A DNA stretch of 26,602 nucleotides from Parvibaculum sp963696585 (GCA_963696585.1 CAVOKW010000003.1:1-26602); one strand, 5' to 3'; numbered from the stretch's first letter, positions 1 to 7,901 are shown. Made by a program: numbers and translations. The notes: generated by a model not told the origin, from the sequence alone.

Positions 1-1
1 C

Positions 2-1606
2 GCCCGAGTCTCCGGCGCGACTAGCCAATACTTCCTCGGCAGCATCGTTCTGATCAAGAACGACCGGGAGCCGAAATCGTCGGTGGTCGACGGCCAGCAG
101 CGCCTGTCCACGCTGACGATGCTGTTCGCGGTGCTGCGCGAGGCCATGCCGCACGCCGCCGACGACATCACCGATTTCCTCTACAAGAAGGGCAAGGTCA
201 GCCTCGGCGAGAAAAACGAATACCGCCTGACCGCCCGTGAGGAAGATGCCGACTTCTTCCGCACCAACATTCAAGAGCCGGGCGGCATCGCGCAGTTGGT
301 CGCCAGCACCGACAAGCTGGAAGACAGCCAACTGCGTTACCGCGAAAACGCCACGCTGCTGCTGGGCAAGGCCAAAGCGCTGTCAACCGCCGACCTGACC
401 GCGCTGTGGCAGTTCCTTGCCAACGACTGCTCGCTGGTTGTCATCTCCACGCCCGATCTTGAAGCCGCGTACCGCATCTTTTCCGTGCTCAACAACCGGG
501 GGCTCGACCTTGCGCCTATCGACATCCTCAAGGCGCAGGTCCTGGGCCTGATCCGCACCATGGCAGGCGACACCAAAAGCCGCGCCTACGCTAAGGAATG
601 GAGCCGGATTGAAAACGCACTGGGCCGCGACGCCTTCGGCGATCTGTTCGGCCACATCCGCACCATCTACGCCAAGCAGAAGCAGCGGGCCACGCTGGTC
701 AAGGAATTCCAGGAGCACGTCACCGAGTACAAGGCTCCCATCGACCTTGTCGACAAGGTCATCAAGCCCTACGCCGAAGTGTGGGACTTCGTGCGCGACG
801 CCGACTTCGAGGCCACCGAGCACGCCGAGACGATCAACGAGCACCTGTCTTGGCTCAATCGCGTAGACTTCAAAGACTGGGTGCCCCCTGCACTGGTGTA
901 TTTCAAGCGCTTCCGGCAAAAGCCCAAGCTGCTCGCAGAATTTTTCCAGTCGCTGGAACGACTGACCTATTTCCTGCTGGTCACCAAGGTGGGCATCAAC
1001 GAGCGCATCGAAACCTACGCCGCGCTCACCAAGGAAATCGAACCGGAGACCTTCAAGGGCGAGCCGGCCGAGCTCATCACGCTGGCTCTAACTGACGCGC
1101 AAAAGCGCAAGTTCGTTGCGGCACTCGATGGCGACGTTTACGACGATCTGCCCAAGGCACGGATGGCGCTGGTCTTGCGCCTTGAATCATTGGTGCGGGC
1201 CCCCGGAGTGCAACTGCAGAACGCCGTGTCGTTGGAGCACGTGCTACCGCAAACACCACCGGATGGCTCGGACTGGCTCCAGTGGTTCCCCGACGAGAAC
1301 GAACGGGAAGCGTGGACACACCGCCTGGCCAACTTGGTTCCGCTTGACCGGAACAAGAACTCGTCCGCCAGCAACTACGACTTCGCCAAGAAGAAGAATG
1401 TGTACTTCAAGGGCAAGGGCACTGCGTCACCTTTCGTGCTGACCCAGGAAGTCCGCTCGGAAGATAAATGGACACCGGCGATGCTGATTGATAGGCAGAA
1501 CCGCCTCGTCGGCGTGCTCAAAAAACACTGGGCTCTTGAGGTGTCGCCAACCGAATCTGTCAGCAAAGCGCCTGACACCACAACAGCTATGCAAGGGCAG
1601 GCTTGA
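2..1606 (+). CDS. DUF262/DUF1524 (GmrSD-like) protein, 5' end missing
   Basis: The reading frame is open from base 2, so the start codon lies left of the window; about 534 residues are visible. Near the beginning is the DUF262 signature VVDGQQRLSTL (around nt 83-115), the ParB-like DGQQR nucleotide-binding motif of GmrS-type domains. Near the end is a DUF1524 His-Asn nuclease region: EHVLPQ (around nt 1235-1252) followed by LANLVPLDRNKNSSASN. Proteins with this DUF262 plus DUF1524 layout include GmrSD-type modification-dependent nucleases and other phage-defence effectors; the precise role here is inferred. The stop TGA (1604-1606) shares a base with the ATG of the hsdM remnant, so the two were probably translationally coupled in a restriction locus. 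The first DUF262 residues are outside the window. Confidence 0.85.
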   Translation, partial: ARVSGATSQYFLGSIVLIKNDREPKSSVVDGQQRLSTLTMLFAVLREAMPHAADDITDFLYKKGKVSLGEKNEYRLTAREEDADFFRTNIQEPGGIAQLVASTDKLEDSQLRYRENATLLLGKAKALSTADLTALWQFLANDCSLVVISTPDLEAAYRIFSVLNNRGLDLAPIDILKAQVLGLIRTMAGDTKSRAYAKEWSRIENALGRDAFGDLFGHIRTIYAKQKQRATLVKEFQEHVTEYKAPIDLVDKVIKPYAEVWDFVRDADFEATEHAETINEHLSWLNRVDFKDWVPPALVYFKRFRQKPKLLAEFFQSLERLTYFLLVTKVGINERIETYAALTKEIEPETFKGEPAELITLALTDAQKRKFVAALDGDVYDDLPKARMALVLRLESLVRAPGVQLQNAVSLEHVLPQTPPDGSDWLQWFPDENEREAWTHRLANLVPLDRNKNSSASNYDFAKKKNVYFKGKGTASPFVLTQEVRSEDKWTPAMLIDRQNRLVGVLKKHWALEVSPTESVSKAPDTTTAMQGQA

Positions 1607-1881
1607 TGAAACCCGTAAAACAACAAGACCAAAGCAACCTGAAGTGGGTCGCCGACTTCATCTGGAACATCGCAGACGACCGCCTGCGCGACGTCTACGT
1701 GCGCGGCAAGTACCGTGATGTGATTCTCCCCTTCATCGTGCTGATATCCGTGCCGCACCGACACGCCGCCGCAAGGCGGTTTTTTGTTGCCTTTCGCTGT
1801 CTCGGTCGCGTGCTCCCGAGCAAGCGAAGAAGCAAACCCATCGCCCGCAAACCCGCGCCAATACACGACTTCGTGCCTTGA
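1606..1881 (+). pseudogene. hsdM: Truncated type I restriction methylase gene (hsdM 5' fragment)
   Basis: Translation from ATG 1606 begins MKPVKQQDQSNLKWVADF and continues with a conserved HsdM N-terminus up to VILPFIVL, ending near nt 1743. HsdM proteins normally continue with an RRLDxxL-like helix and several hundred more residues, including the SAM-binding and NPPF motifs. Here the frame instead runs into basic, low-complexity sequence and stops at TGA 1879-1881. About 46 codons of true homology remain, so no functional methylase can be made. The 1-bp overlap with the upstream DUF262 gene (TGATG) shows the original operon order. The break at about 1743 is a deletion, recombination or assembly junction. 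Confidence 0.75.
1766..1785 (+). terminator. Rho-independent terminator
   Basis: CCGCC (1766-1770), a GCAA tetraloop and GGCGG (1775-1779) are followed at once by six T residues. This fits an intrinsic terminator reading rightward. It lies about 20 bp past the point where hsdM homology ends, so it probably came in with the sequence on the far side of that junction. Confidence 0.6.
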
Positions 1882-2008
1882 ATGCTCAAGAGGGCGGCAG
1901 AGAACAGAGAGAGGAAAACGGCGGAATGCGCGCCAGGAACGACGACTTCCGGAGGGCCGTGCTCAAGAGGCCAAGGCGCGAAACCGCGCCAACACAGGGG
2001 GAACGGGC
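1786..2008. repeat. Non-coding stretch with degenerate direct repeats
   Basis: No credible gene is visible between the hsdM breakpoint and the tRNA. Two 28-base blocks, 1866-1893 and 1943-1970, share their first 7 bases (CGACTTC) and last 11 bases (TGCTCAAGAGG) around a different 10-base centre. Each is preceded by a CGCGCCA motif (about 1855 and 1930). A third CGCGCCAACACA copy near 1985 resembles CGCGCCAATACA near 1855. The spacing is about 55-77 bp. Short frames here are lysine- and arginine-rich and resemble no family I know. Confidence 0.45.
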
Positions 2009-2038
2009 AAAAAAAATCCCAACCGATCAGGGTTGGGA
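2009..2038 (-). terminator. Terminator of the tRNA-Ala transcript
   Basis: Read on the minus strand, TCCCAACC (2038-2031), a 6-base loop and GGTTGGGA (2024-2017) are followed by eight T residues (2016-2009). The 8-bp perfect stem plus T-run lies 10 bases beyond the mature tRNA 3' end. Confidence 0.85.
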
Positions 2039-2045
2039 CTTTGCT

Positions 2046-2124
<79 letters not shown>

Positions 2125-2134
2125 GCCGTAAACC

Positions 2135-2187
2135 GGCGCGGGATGGGACCCGCGCCAGAGGTGGCGGAACTTAGGTGGGGTTCCGCC
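2135..2187. other. Two tandem perfect hairpins between the TIGR02300 gene and the tRNA
   Basis: GGCGCGGG (2135-2142) pairs with CCCGCGCC (2149-2156) across a 6-base loop. GGCGGAAC (2163-2170) pairs with GTTCCGCC (2180-2187) across a 9-base loop. On the minus strand they follow the TIGR02300 stop and precede the tRNA-Ala 5' end by about 11 bases. Neither has a T-run, so they may be weak terminators, processing sites or 3'-protecting structures. Confidence 0.5.
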
Positions 2188-2230
2188 AATGTTCAAGCAA
2201 AACTTGATGCCTGATGCCAACCAGGTCGGC

Positions 2231-2614
2231 TTATTCGTCGTCGCCCTTGCCGCCACGGATCAGGCCGGTCATGTCGTCGTCCTCATCCTCGTCATCGGGG
2301 AGGAAGGCGTCATCTTCGGCGTCATCATCAGGACCGGCATCAATGTCGAGATCATCATCGACATCGGCTGCCAATTCCTCGTCGCGCAGCGCATCAAGCG
2401 ATACATTATCCTCGTCGTCATCAGCCAGAATTGGCTTGACGACCTTTTCCTTGGGCTTCTCAGCCGGTTTGACCGTGCGCTTCACCCTGGGTGCCGCATC
2501 GGGAACAAACTCATGCTTGCACTTGGGGCAAACAACAGGATGCTTTTTCAGATCGTAGAACTTCGCGCCGCAGCTCGGACAGTCGCGCTTCGTTCCCAAC
2601 TCCGGTTTCGACAA
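2231..2614 (-). CDS. TIGR02300 / FYDLN-acid family protein
   Basis: A 127-residue protein beginning MSKPELGTKRDCPSCGAKFY. It has a zinc-ribbon-like motif with Cys12, Cys15, Cys29 and Cys32 enclosing the FYDLKK signature that names the family. A basic, proline-containing linker follows, and then a very acidic tail (Asp/Glu runs over about the last 60 residues). The family is typical of alphaproteobacteria and has no established function. I chose the TTG at 2614 because it gives the family's usual (M)xKPELGTKR start and has GAGGG about 10 bases upstream; a GTG at 2623 sits almost on top of that Shine-Dalgarno. It is divergent from aroA. Possible roles in nucleic-acid or protein binding are inference only. 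Confidence 0.9.
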   Translation of the reverse strand: MSKPELGTKRDCPSCGAKFYDLKKHPVVCPKCKHEFVPDAAPRVKRTVKPAEKPKEKVVKPILADDDEDNVSLDALRDEELAADVDDDLDIDAGPDDDAEDDAFLPDDEDEDDDMTGLIRGGKGDDE

Positions 2615-2793
2615 GCTCGTCACTCCCTCGCGCCGAGACGCGAAAATGGCCTGATGTTCAGGCTCGATTTGGCCTCAATGGATTTTCCCATTGCCACGTT
2701 AAGTGGCTCCTGTCAAAACCTATTCGCGCCCGGCAGGGCCTTCCATGCCCTGCCCCCGCCGCCCCCAGACCGCCAGCCCGATATGGAAGCGCC

Positions 2794-4161
2794 TTGGCCC
2801 ATAGCACATCTTCAGCCGCAAACAGCCTGACAGCCCATGCCTCTCCCGGCCTTCAGGGCAAGGTCAAACTGCCCGGCGACAAGTCGATTTCGCACCGTGC
2901 CCTGATTTTCGGGGCCCTGGCGGTTGGCGAAACCAGGATTACGGGCCTGCTTGAAGGCGCGGACGTTCTGGCAACCGCTCAGGCCATGCGCCAGCTCGGC
3001 GCCGAGGTCATCCGGCATGGCGAGGGGAACTGGTCGGTTTTCGGCGTTGGCGTTGGCGGGTTGCATGAGCCCTCCCAGCCGCTCGATTTTGGCAATTCCG
3101 GCACCGGGGCGCGGCTCGTCATGGGGCTTGTTGCCGGCCATCCGATCACGGCGACCTTTGTCGGCGATGAATCGCTCTCGCGCCGCCCCATGGGCCGCGT
3201 CATCACGCCCCTGACCGAGATGGGCGCTGCCTTTACCGCCCGAGACGGGGGCCGCCTGCCCCTGACGCTCAAAGGGGCCCGCGCGACGCTGGCCCTCACC
3301 TATCCCTCGCCTGTGGCCTCGGCGCAGGTCAAATCGGCCATTCTGCTCGCCGGGCTCAATGCGCCGGGCCAGACAAGCGTGATCGAAGAAACCCCGACAC
3401 GCGACCATACCGAACGCATGTTGCGGGCCTTTGGCGCCGAGGTTGTGACCGAGGCCGGTCCGCATGGCATTGTGGTTGTCAAACTCACCGGTCAGCCCGA
3501 ACTTCGCCCCTGCCCGGTCATCGTGCCGGGGGATCCCTCTTCAGCGGCCTTCCCTGTGGTCGCAGCGCTGATCACACCTGGCTCGGACATCGTGGTGCAG
3601 GGCGTCATGATGAATCCGCACCGCGCCGGGCTTTACACGACGCTCATGGAAATGGGCGGCGACATTGAAATCATGAACCAGCGCGAAGAAGGCGGCGAAC
3701 CGGTTGCCGATTTACGGGTTCGGGCCAGTTCGCTCAAGGGCATCACAGTGCCACCTGCCCGCGCCGCCGCCATGATTGACGAATATCCCGTGCTGGCCGT
3801 CGCGGCGGCCTTTGCGCAGGGCGAGACCTCGATGCTTGGCATTCACGAGTTGCGCGTCAAGGAAAGCGACCGCATTGCCGCGACAGCGGCCGGGCTGCGT
3901 GCCAATGGCGTCAAGGTTCGCGAAGTTGATGATGGCATGATCGTTGAGGGTCGTGCAGGCACTGTTGCGGGGGGCGGGCATGTCGTCACCCATATGGATC
4001 ACCGCATTGCCATGTGTTTCATGGTCATGGGGCTTGCCAGCACCAAACCCGTGACCATTGACGATGGCTCGATGATTGCGACGAGTTTTCCGGAATTTGT
4101 CCCCCTGATGCGGGGACTTGGGGCCCGCATCGGAAACGATGTGGCCTCCGTGTCCGCATGA
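2794..4161 (+). CDS. aroA: 3-phosphoshikimate 1-carboxyvinyltransferase (EPSP synthase)
   Basis: This enzyme joins shikimate-3-phosphate and PEP to form EPSP, the sixth shikimate-pathway step. The 455 residues are of normal length for alphaproteobacteria. Visible motifs are LPGDKSISHR (catalytic Lys30), FGNSGTGAR (100-108), RRPMGRV, SAQVKSA, TRDHTER, VPGDPSS, MIDEYP, RVKESDR and the C-terminal DHRIAM and TSFPEF. Similarity is to the class II (CP4-like) group, but the position equivalent to CP4 Ala100 is Gly103 and the NxTR motif reads NPHR. The start is TTG 2794: GGAAG lies 4 bases upstream, and translation gives a normal N-terminus just before the conserved GKVKLPGDK. In-frame sequence further upstream overlaps the divergent TIGR02300 gene and is not coding. 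Its stop overlaps the cmk start (ATGA). Confidence 0.97.
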   Translation: MAHSTSSAANSLTAHASPGLQGKVKLPGDKSISHRALIFGALAVGETRITGLLEGADVLATAQAMRQLGAEVIRHGEGNWSVFGVGVGGLHEPSQPLDFGNSGTGARLVMGLVAGHPITATFVGDESLSRRPMGRVITPLTEMGAAFTARDGGRLPLTLKGARATLALTYPSPVASAQVKSAILLAGLNAPGQTSVIEETPTRDHTERMLRAFGAEVVTEAGPHGIVVVKLTGQPELRPCPVIVPGDPSSAAFPVVAALITPGSDIVVQGVMMNPHRAGLYTTLMEMGGDIEIMNQREEGGEPVADLRVRASSLKGITVPPARAAAMIDEYPVLAVAAAFAQGETSMLGIHELRVKESDRIAATAAGLRANGVKVREVDDGMIVEGRAGTVAGGGHVVTHMDHRIAMCFMVMGLASTKPVTIDDGSMIATSFPEFVPLMRGLGARIGNDVASVSA

Positions 4162-4781
4162 TTATCGCCATTGATGGGCCAGCGGCATCGGGCAAGGGGA
4201 CGCTTGCCCGCGCCATTGCCGCCCATTATGGCTATGCCTATCTCGACACCGGATCGCTTTATCGCGCGGTCGGCCATGGCGTGATGCAGGCCGGCTTGCC
4301 CCCGGAAAACGAGGCGGCGGCGCTCAAAGCCGCCCAATCGCTTGATGTGGCCAAGATCGATCACGAGGCGATCCGCACGGCCGAGGCGGGACACGCCGCC
4401 TCCGTGGTGGCCGTCATGCCGGCTGTCCGGGCGGCAATCCTTGATTTTCAGCGCCAGTTTGCCCAAAAAAAGCCCGGTGCCGTGCTGGATGGGCGCGATA
4501 TCGGTACCGTGGTCTGCCCTGAAGCCGATGTGAAGTTTTTTGTGACCGCGCGGCCCGAAATCAGGGCCCATAGACGCTGGTTGGAACTCAAGGATCAGGG
4601 GTCAAGCCTGACCGAGGCACAAGTTCTGGACGATGTGCGCGAAAGGGACCGCCGCGATAGCGAGCGGGCCACAAGCCCGCTCAAGCCTGCCGAAGACGCG
4701 CACTTGCTCGATACGTCTGATTTGAGTATAGAAGCGGCGTTCGGCGAAGCCGTCCGGATCATAGACAAGTCAATGCGTTAG
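4158..4781 (+). CDS. cmk: Cytidylate kinase
   Basis: Phosphorylates CMP and dCMP to the diphosphates with ATP, in the cytoplasm. The 207 residues are slightly shorter than the 220-230 of E. coli Cmk and common for alphaproteobacteria. The P-loop GPAASGKGT spans residues 7-15, YLDTGSLYRAV is the substrate-side motif, and DGRDIGTVV (111-119) plus RERDRRDSERATSPL (the lid and CMP-binding region) are diagnostic. The ATG at 4158 overlaps the aroA stop by four bases, so translation is probably coupled. The aroA-cmk-rpsA order is widely conserved in proteobacteria. Confidence 0.97.
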   Translation: MIIAIDGPAASGKGTLARAIAAHYGYAYLDTGSLYRAVGHGVMQAGLPPENEAAALKAAQSLDVAKIDHEAIRTAEAGHAASVVAVMPAVRAAILDFQRQFAQKKPGAVLDGRDIGTVVCPEADVKFFVTARPEIRAHRRWLELKDQGSSLTEAQVLDDVRERDRRDSERATSPLKPAEDAHLLDTSDLSIEAAFGEAVRIIDKSMR

Positions 4782-4785
4782 GCCG

Positions 4786-4810
4786 CCTGAAGCCGTTTTC
4801 GGCGTTCAGG
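4786..4810 (+). other. Hairpin between cmk and rpsA
   Basis: CCTGAA-GCCG (4786-4795), a TTTT loop, then CGGC-(bulged G)-TTCAGG (4800-4810). It lies 4 bases after the cmk stop. No T-run follows, so it could be a weak terminator or attenuator, or a 3'-end structure separating the aroA-cmk message from rpsA. Confidence 0.45.
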
Positions 4811-4859
4811 GGTTTGGGCATTGGCCTTGGCGTGTTTCCGGATCGGGTGAGCCTTTATC

Positions 4860-4888
4860 TTGAACCCTTAACCACTGCCTCATATCCA
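4860..4888 (+). promoter_or_regulatory. Putative sigma-70 promoter of rpsA
   Basis: TTGAAC (4860-4865) and TATCCA (4883-4888) are separated by 17 bases. The predicted transcript would have a leader of about 80 nt before the rpsA start. The call is motif-based only; an S1 gene is expected to have its own strong promoter. Confidence 0.4.
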
Positions 4889-4975
4889 CATGCTCTCGGG
4901 CATTTTACGACCCTGGGAGAAGACCTTCGGATACAACCGTCGGCCGGATTAAAGCACGATCAGGAGACTATCACT

Positions 4976-6691
4976 TTGGCCATCAGCATGGGCACTCAGT
5001 TCAACCCAACCCGCGAAGATTTCGCGGCACTGCTCGAAGAATCCTTCGCCTCCTCCGACATGCAGGAAGGTGCCGTTATCACCGGCACCGTTGTCGCGAT
5101 TGAAAATGATCTCGCGATCATCGACGTCGGCCTCAAGATGGAAGGTCGCGTTGCTCTCAAGGAATTCGCCGCTCCCGGCAAACCGGCCACCATCAAGGTC
5201 GGCGATCAGGTCGAGGTCTATCTCGAACGTATCGAAAACTCGATGGGCGAAGCTGTGCTGTCGCGCGAAAAAGCCAAGCGCGAAGAAAGCTGGATCCGTC
5301 TCGAAGTTGCTTTCGAAAAGCAGGAACGCGTCGACGGCCAGATCTTTGGTCGCGTCAAGGGCGGCTTCACTGTCGACCTCGATGGCGCCGTTGCCTTCCT
5401 TCCCGGCAGCCAGGTTGACATCCGCCCGGTGCGCGATGTCACACCCTTGATGAACATTCCGCAGCCTTTCCAGATTCTGAAAATGGACAAGCGCCGCGGC
5501 AATATCGTTGTGTCGCGTCGCGCCGTTCTCGAAGAGACACGCGCCGAACAGCGTCAGGAACTGGTCGAGAACCTCAAGGAAGGCCAGATCCTTGAAGGCG
5601 TCGTCAAGAACATCACCGATTACGGTGCATTCGTTGACCTCGGCGGCGTTGACGGGTTGCTGCACGTCACCGATATCGCATGGCGTCGCGTGAACCATCC
5701 GACAGAAGTGCTTTCGATCGGCCAGTCCGTCAAGGTGCAGGTCATCAAGGTCAATCAGGACACACAGCGCATCTCGCTCGGCATGAAGCAGCTTGAAGCC
5801 GATCCATGGGAAGGCGTTGGCGCCAAGTATCCGGTCGGCGCGAAGCTCTCGGGCCGCGTCACCAACATCACCGATTACGGTGCTTTTGTTGAGCTGGAGC
5901 CCGGCGTCGAAGGTCTCGTCCATGTCTCCGAAATGAGCTGGACAAAGAAGAACGTTCACCCCGGCAAGATCGTTTCCACTTCGCAGGAAGTTGCCGTGAT
6001 GGTGCTGGAAGTTGATCCGGTGAAGCGTCGCATCTCGCTTGGTCTCAAGCAGTGCCTCGACAATCCATGGACGACTTTCGCTGAGCGCTTCCCGGTCGGC
6101 ACACTTGTTGAGGGCGAAATCAAGAACATCACTGAATTCGGTCTCTTCATCGGTCTTGATGCCGATGTTGACGGCATGGTTCACATGTCCGATCTCGACT
6201 GGAACAAGCCCGGCGAAGAAGCCATGGCGGACTATCAGAAGGGTCAGGTGGTCAAGGCCATCGTGCTCGATGTCGACACCGAGAAAGAACGTATCTCGCT
6301 GGGCATCAAGCAGCTTTCGGGCGATCCGATGGAAGCGGCTGGCGACACCGTGCGCAAGGGTGCGATTGTGACTTGCACCATCACGGCTGTGACTGAAAAC
6401 GGCCTTGAAGTGACAGTTGGCGACGAAGCCATCCCGTCCTTCATCCGCCGCGCCGAACTGTCGCGTGATCGTGGCGATCAACGCCCCGAACGCTTCTCGG
6501 TTGGCGACAAGGTCGATGCCCGCGTGACGCAGTTCGACAAGTCAGCCCGCAAGATCCAGCTTTCGATCAAGGCGCTTGAAATCGCCGAAGAGAAGGAAGC
6601 CGTTGCCCAGTTCGGTTCGTCGGATTCCGGCGCGTCGCTTGGTGACATTCTCGGTGCCGCCCTGAAGGCTCAGGACAGCGAGAAGAAGTAA
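4976..6691 (+). CDS. rpsA: 30S ribosomal protein S1
   Basis: The RNA-binding ribosomal protein that brings mRNA to the 30S subunit. The 571 residues match the usual alphaproteobacterial length. Six S1 (OB-fold) repeats are visible. The first two are divergent (from EGAVITGTVVAIENDLAI and VDGQIFGRVKGGFTVDL). Three canonical copies follow, with NITDYGAFVDL, NITDYGAFVEL and NITEFGLFIGL, each ending in a RISLG motif. The sixth starts near VRKGAIVTCTI. I chose TTG 4976 because AGGAG lies 9 bases upstream; the in-frame ATG at 4988 would leave that site 21 bases away. The start is followed by the usual NPTREDFAALLEESF. A frame extending further 5' reads through the leader and is not supported. Confidence 0.96.
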   Translation: MAISMGTQFNPTREDFAALLEESFASSDMQEGAVITGTVVAIENDLAIIDVGLKMEGRVALKEFAAPGKPATIKVGDQVEVYLERIENSMGEAVLSREKAKREESWIRLEVAFEKQERVDGQIFGRVKGGFTVDLDGAVAFLPGSQVDIRPVRDVTPLMNIPQPFQILKMDKRRGNIVVSRRAVLEETRAEQRQELVENLKEGQILEGVVKNITDYGAFVDLGGVDGLLHVTDIAWRRVNHPTEVLSIGQSVKVQVIKVNQDTQRISLGMKQLEADPWEGVGAKYPVGAKLSGRVTNITDYGAFVELEPGVEGLVHVSEMSWTKKNVHPGKIVSTSQEVAVMVLEVDPVKRRISLGLKQCLDNPWTTFAERFPVGTLVEGEIKNITEFGLFIGLDADVDGMVHMSDLDWNKPGEEAMADYQKGQVVKAIVLDVDTEKERISLGIKQLSGDPMEAAGDTVRKGAIVTCTITAVTENGLEVTVGDEAIPSFIRRAELSRDRGDQRPERFSVGDKVDARVTQFDKSARKIQLSIKALEIAEEKEAVAQFGSSDSGASLGDILGAALKAQDSEKK

Positions 6692-6807
6692 CAACCCCTC
6701 CCGGGGTCGGACCTCGGGTCAGGACATTGGGGCCACGAGTTTGGCGCGACAATTGTTGCCAATCACGGTAAGGTCCAAATCCCTGTCCCCTTGTCCGGAG
6801 ATGTCTC

Positions 6808-7755
6808 GTGTCAATTGATGCGGAAACATTGGTGGACAGGCGGCGCCTCAAGCGCCGCCTGTTTTTTTGGCGGATCACTGCTCTTGTCGGGCTGTGCATC
6901 GCGCTGATCGCCATTTTTGCCCAGACTGGCGTCTATCCAGGCGCGGCCCATGTGGCGCGTGTGACAATCAGCGGCGTCATAGTGGACGATCCGGCGCGCG
7001 ATCAACTGCTCGCCAAGATCGCCTCGGACGCACGCGTCAAAGCCGTGATCCTTTCGATTGACAGCCCTGGCGGAACAACCACCGGCGCAGAAGCGCTTTA
7101 TGAATCAGTCCGCAAGCTCGCCGCGCAAAAGCCCGTCGTCGCCGTGCTCGGCACCCTTGCGGCATCGGGCGGCTATGTTGCGGCCCTTTCAGCCGACCAT
7201 ATCGTCTCACGCGGCAATACGCTGACCGGCTCGATTGGCGTCATTTTCCAATGGACCCAGCTTGCCGAACTGCTCGACAAGGTCGGTGTGGAAATCCGCG
7301 AACTCAAATCAGCCCCGCTCAAGGCCGAGCCCAGTCCCTATCACAAGACCAGTCCCGAAACGCTTATCGCCATGCAAAGCCTGATCGGCTCCTCCTATGA
7401 CTGGTTTGTGGGTCTGGTGGCGGAACGGCGCCATCTCAGCCCGGCCGCGGCCAAGACGCTTGCCGATGGCCGTGTCTATACCGGCTTTCAGGCCGTCAAG
7501 AATGGGCTGGTCGATGAGATCGGCGGCGAGGATGCGGCGCTTGCCTGGCTTGCTGCCAAAAGGGGCATCACGCCGGGTCTGACAGTCGAAGACTGGGCGA
7601 CGCCTGAAGATGAGTTCGACATGGCCCGCTTCACCGGCAAGGCCATGGGCGAGGCGGCGCTTCAGGCGCTCACAGGCCTGAGCGAAAAAACACAGCAGAC
7701 AAAAAGACTTACCCTTGACGGGCTGACGAGCCTTTGGCACCCTGAGTTTCCTTGA
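6808..7755 (+). CDS. sppA: Signal peptide peptidase SppA, short form (S49 family)
   Basis: A membrane-anchored serine protease thought to degrade leftover signal peptides. The 315 residues match the short, single-domain type. A basic N-terminus (RRRLKRR) precedes one hydrophobic segment at about residues 23-41, so the catalytic part should face the periplasm. SIDSPGG (83-89) is the conserved loop, Ser120 in AASGGY is the predicted nucleophile, and Lys172 in SAPLKAEPSPY the predicted general base of the Ser-Lys dyad. The start is GTG 6808, 117 bp after rpsA. Its stop overlaps a TTG that opens a frame into ihfB. Confidence 0.95.
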   Translation: MSIDAETLVDRRRLKRRLFFWRITALVGLCIALIAIFAQTGVYPGAAHVARVTISGVIVDDPARDQLLAKIASDARVKAVILSIDSPGGTTTGAEALYESVRKLAAQKPVVAVLGTLAASGGYVAALSADHIVSRGNTLTGSIGVIFQWTQLAELLDKVGVEIRELKSAPLKAEPSPYHKTSPETLIAMQSLIGSSYDWFVGLVAERRHLSPAAAKTLADGRVYTGFQAVKNGLVDEIGGEDAALAWLAAKRGITPGLTVEDWATPEDEFDMARFTGKAMGEAALQALTGLSEKTQQTKRLTLDGLTSLWHPEFP

Positions 7756-7901
7756 CGGCATTGATACCGCGCGGCCTGTCAGGCCGACGCGGGCGTGCCA
7801 TGGATGCGGAACCGGGGCTTGCCCCACCCATGCTTGACCCAGCGGGGCATGACCCGGTCGGACATGAGTTTGGGCATGACTTAGCCGAGTGGACGTTAGA
7901 C

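Noticed and set aside
2491..2793. N-terminal extension of AroA by about 100 residues
   Set aside because: It overlaps the divergent TIGR02300 gene and has no AroA similarity; the TTG at 2794 has a proper Shine-Dalgarno.
4949..6481. Long open frame (510 codons) on the minus strand
   Set aside because: It is antisense to rpsA, whose six S1 repeats are unmistakable. The translation resembles no family and reflects GC-rich codon bias.
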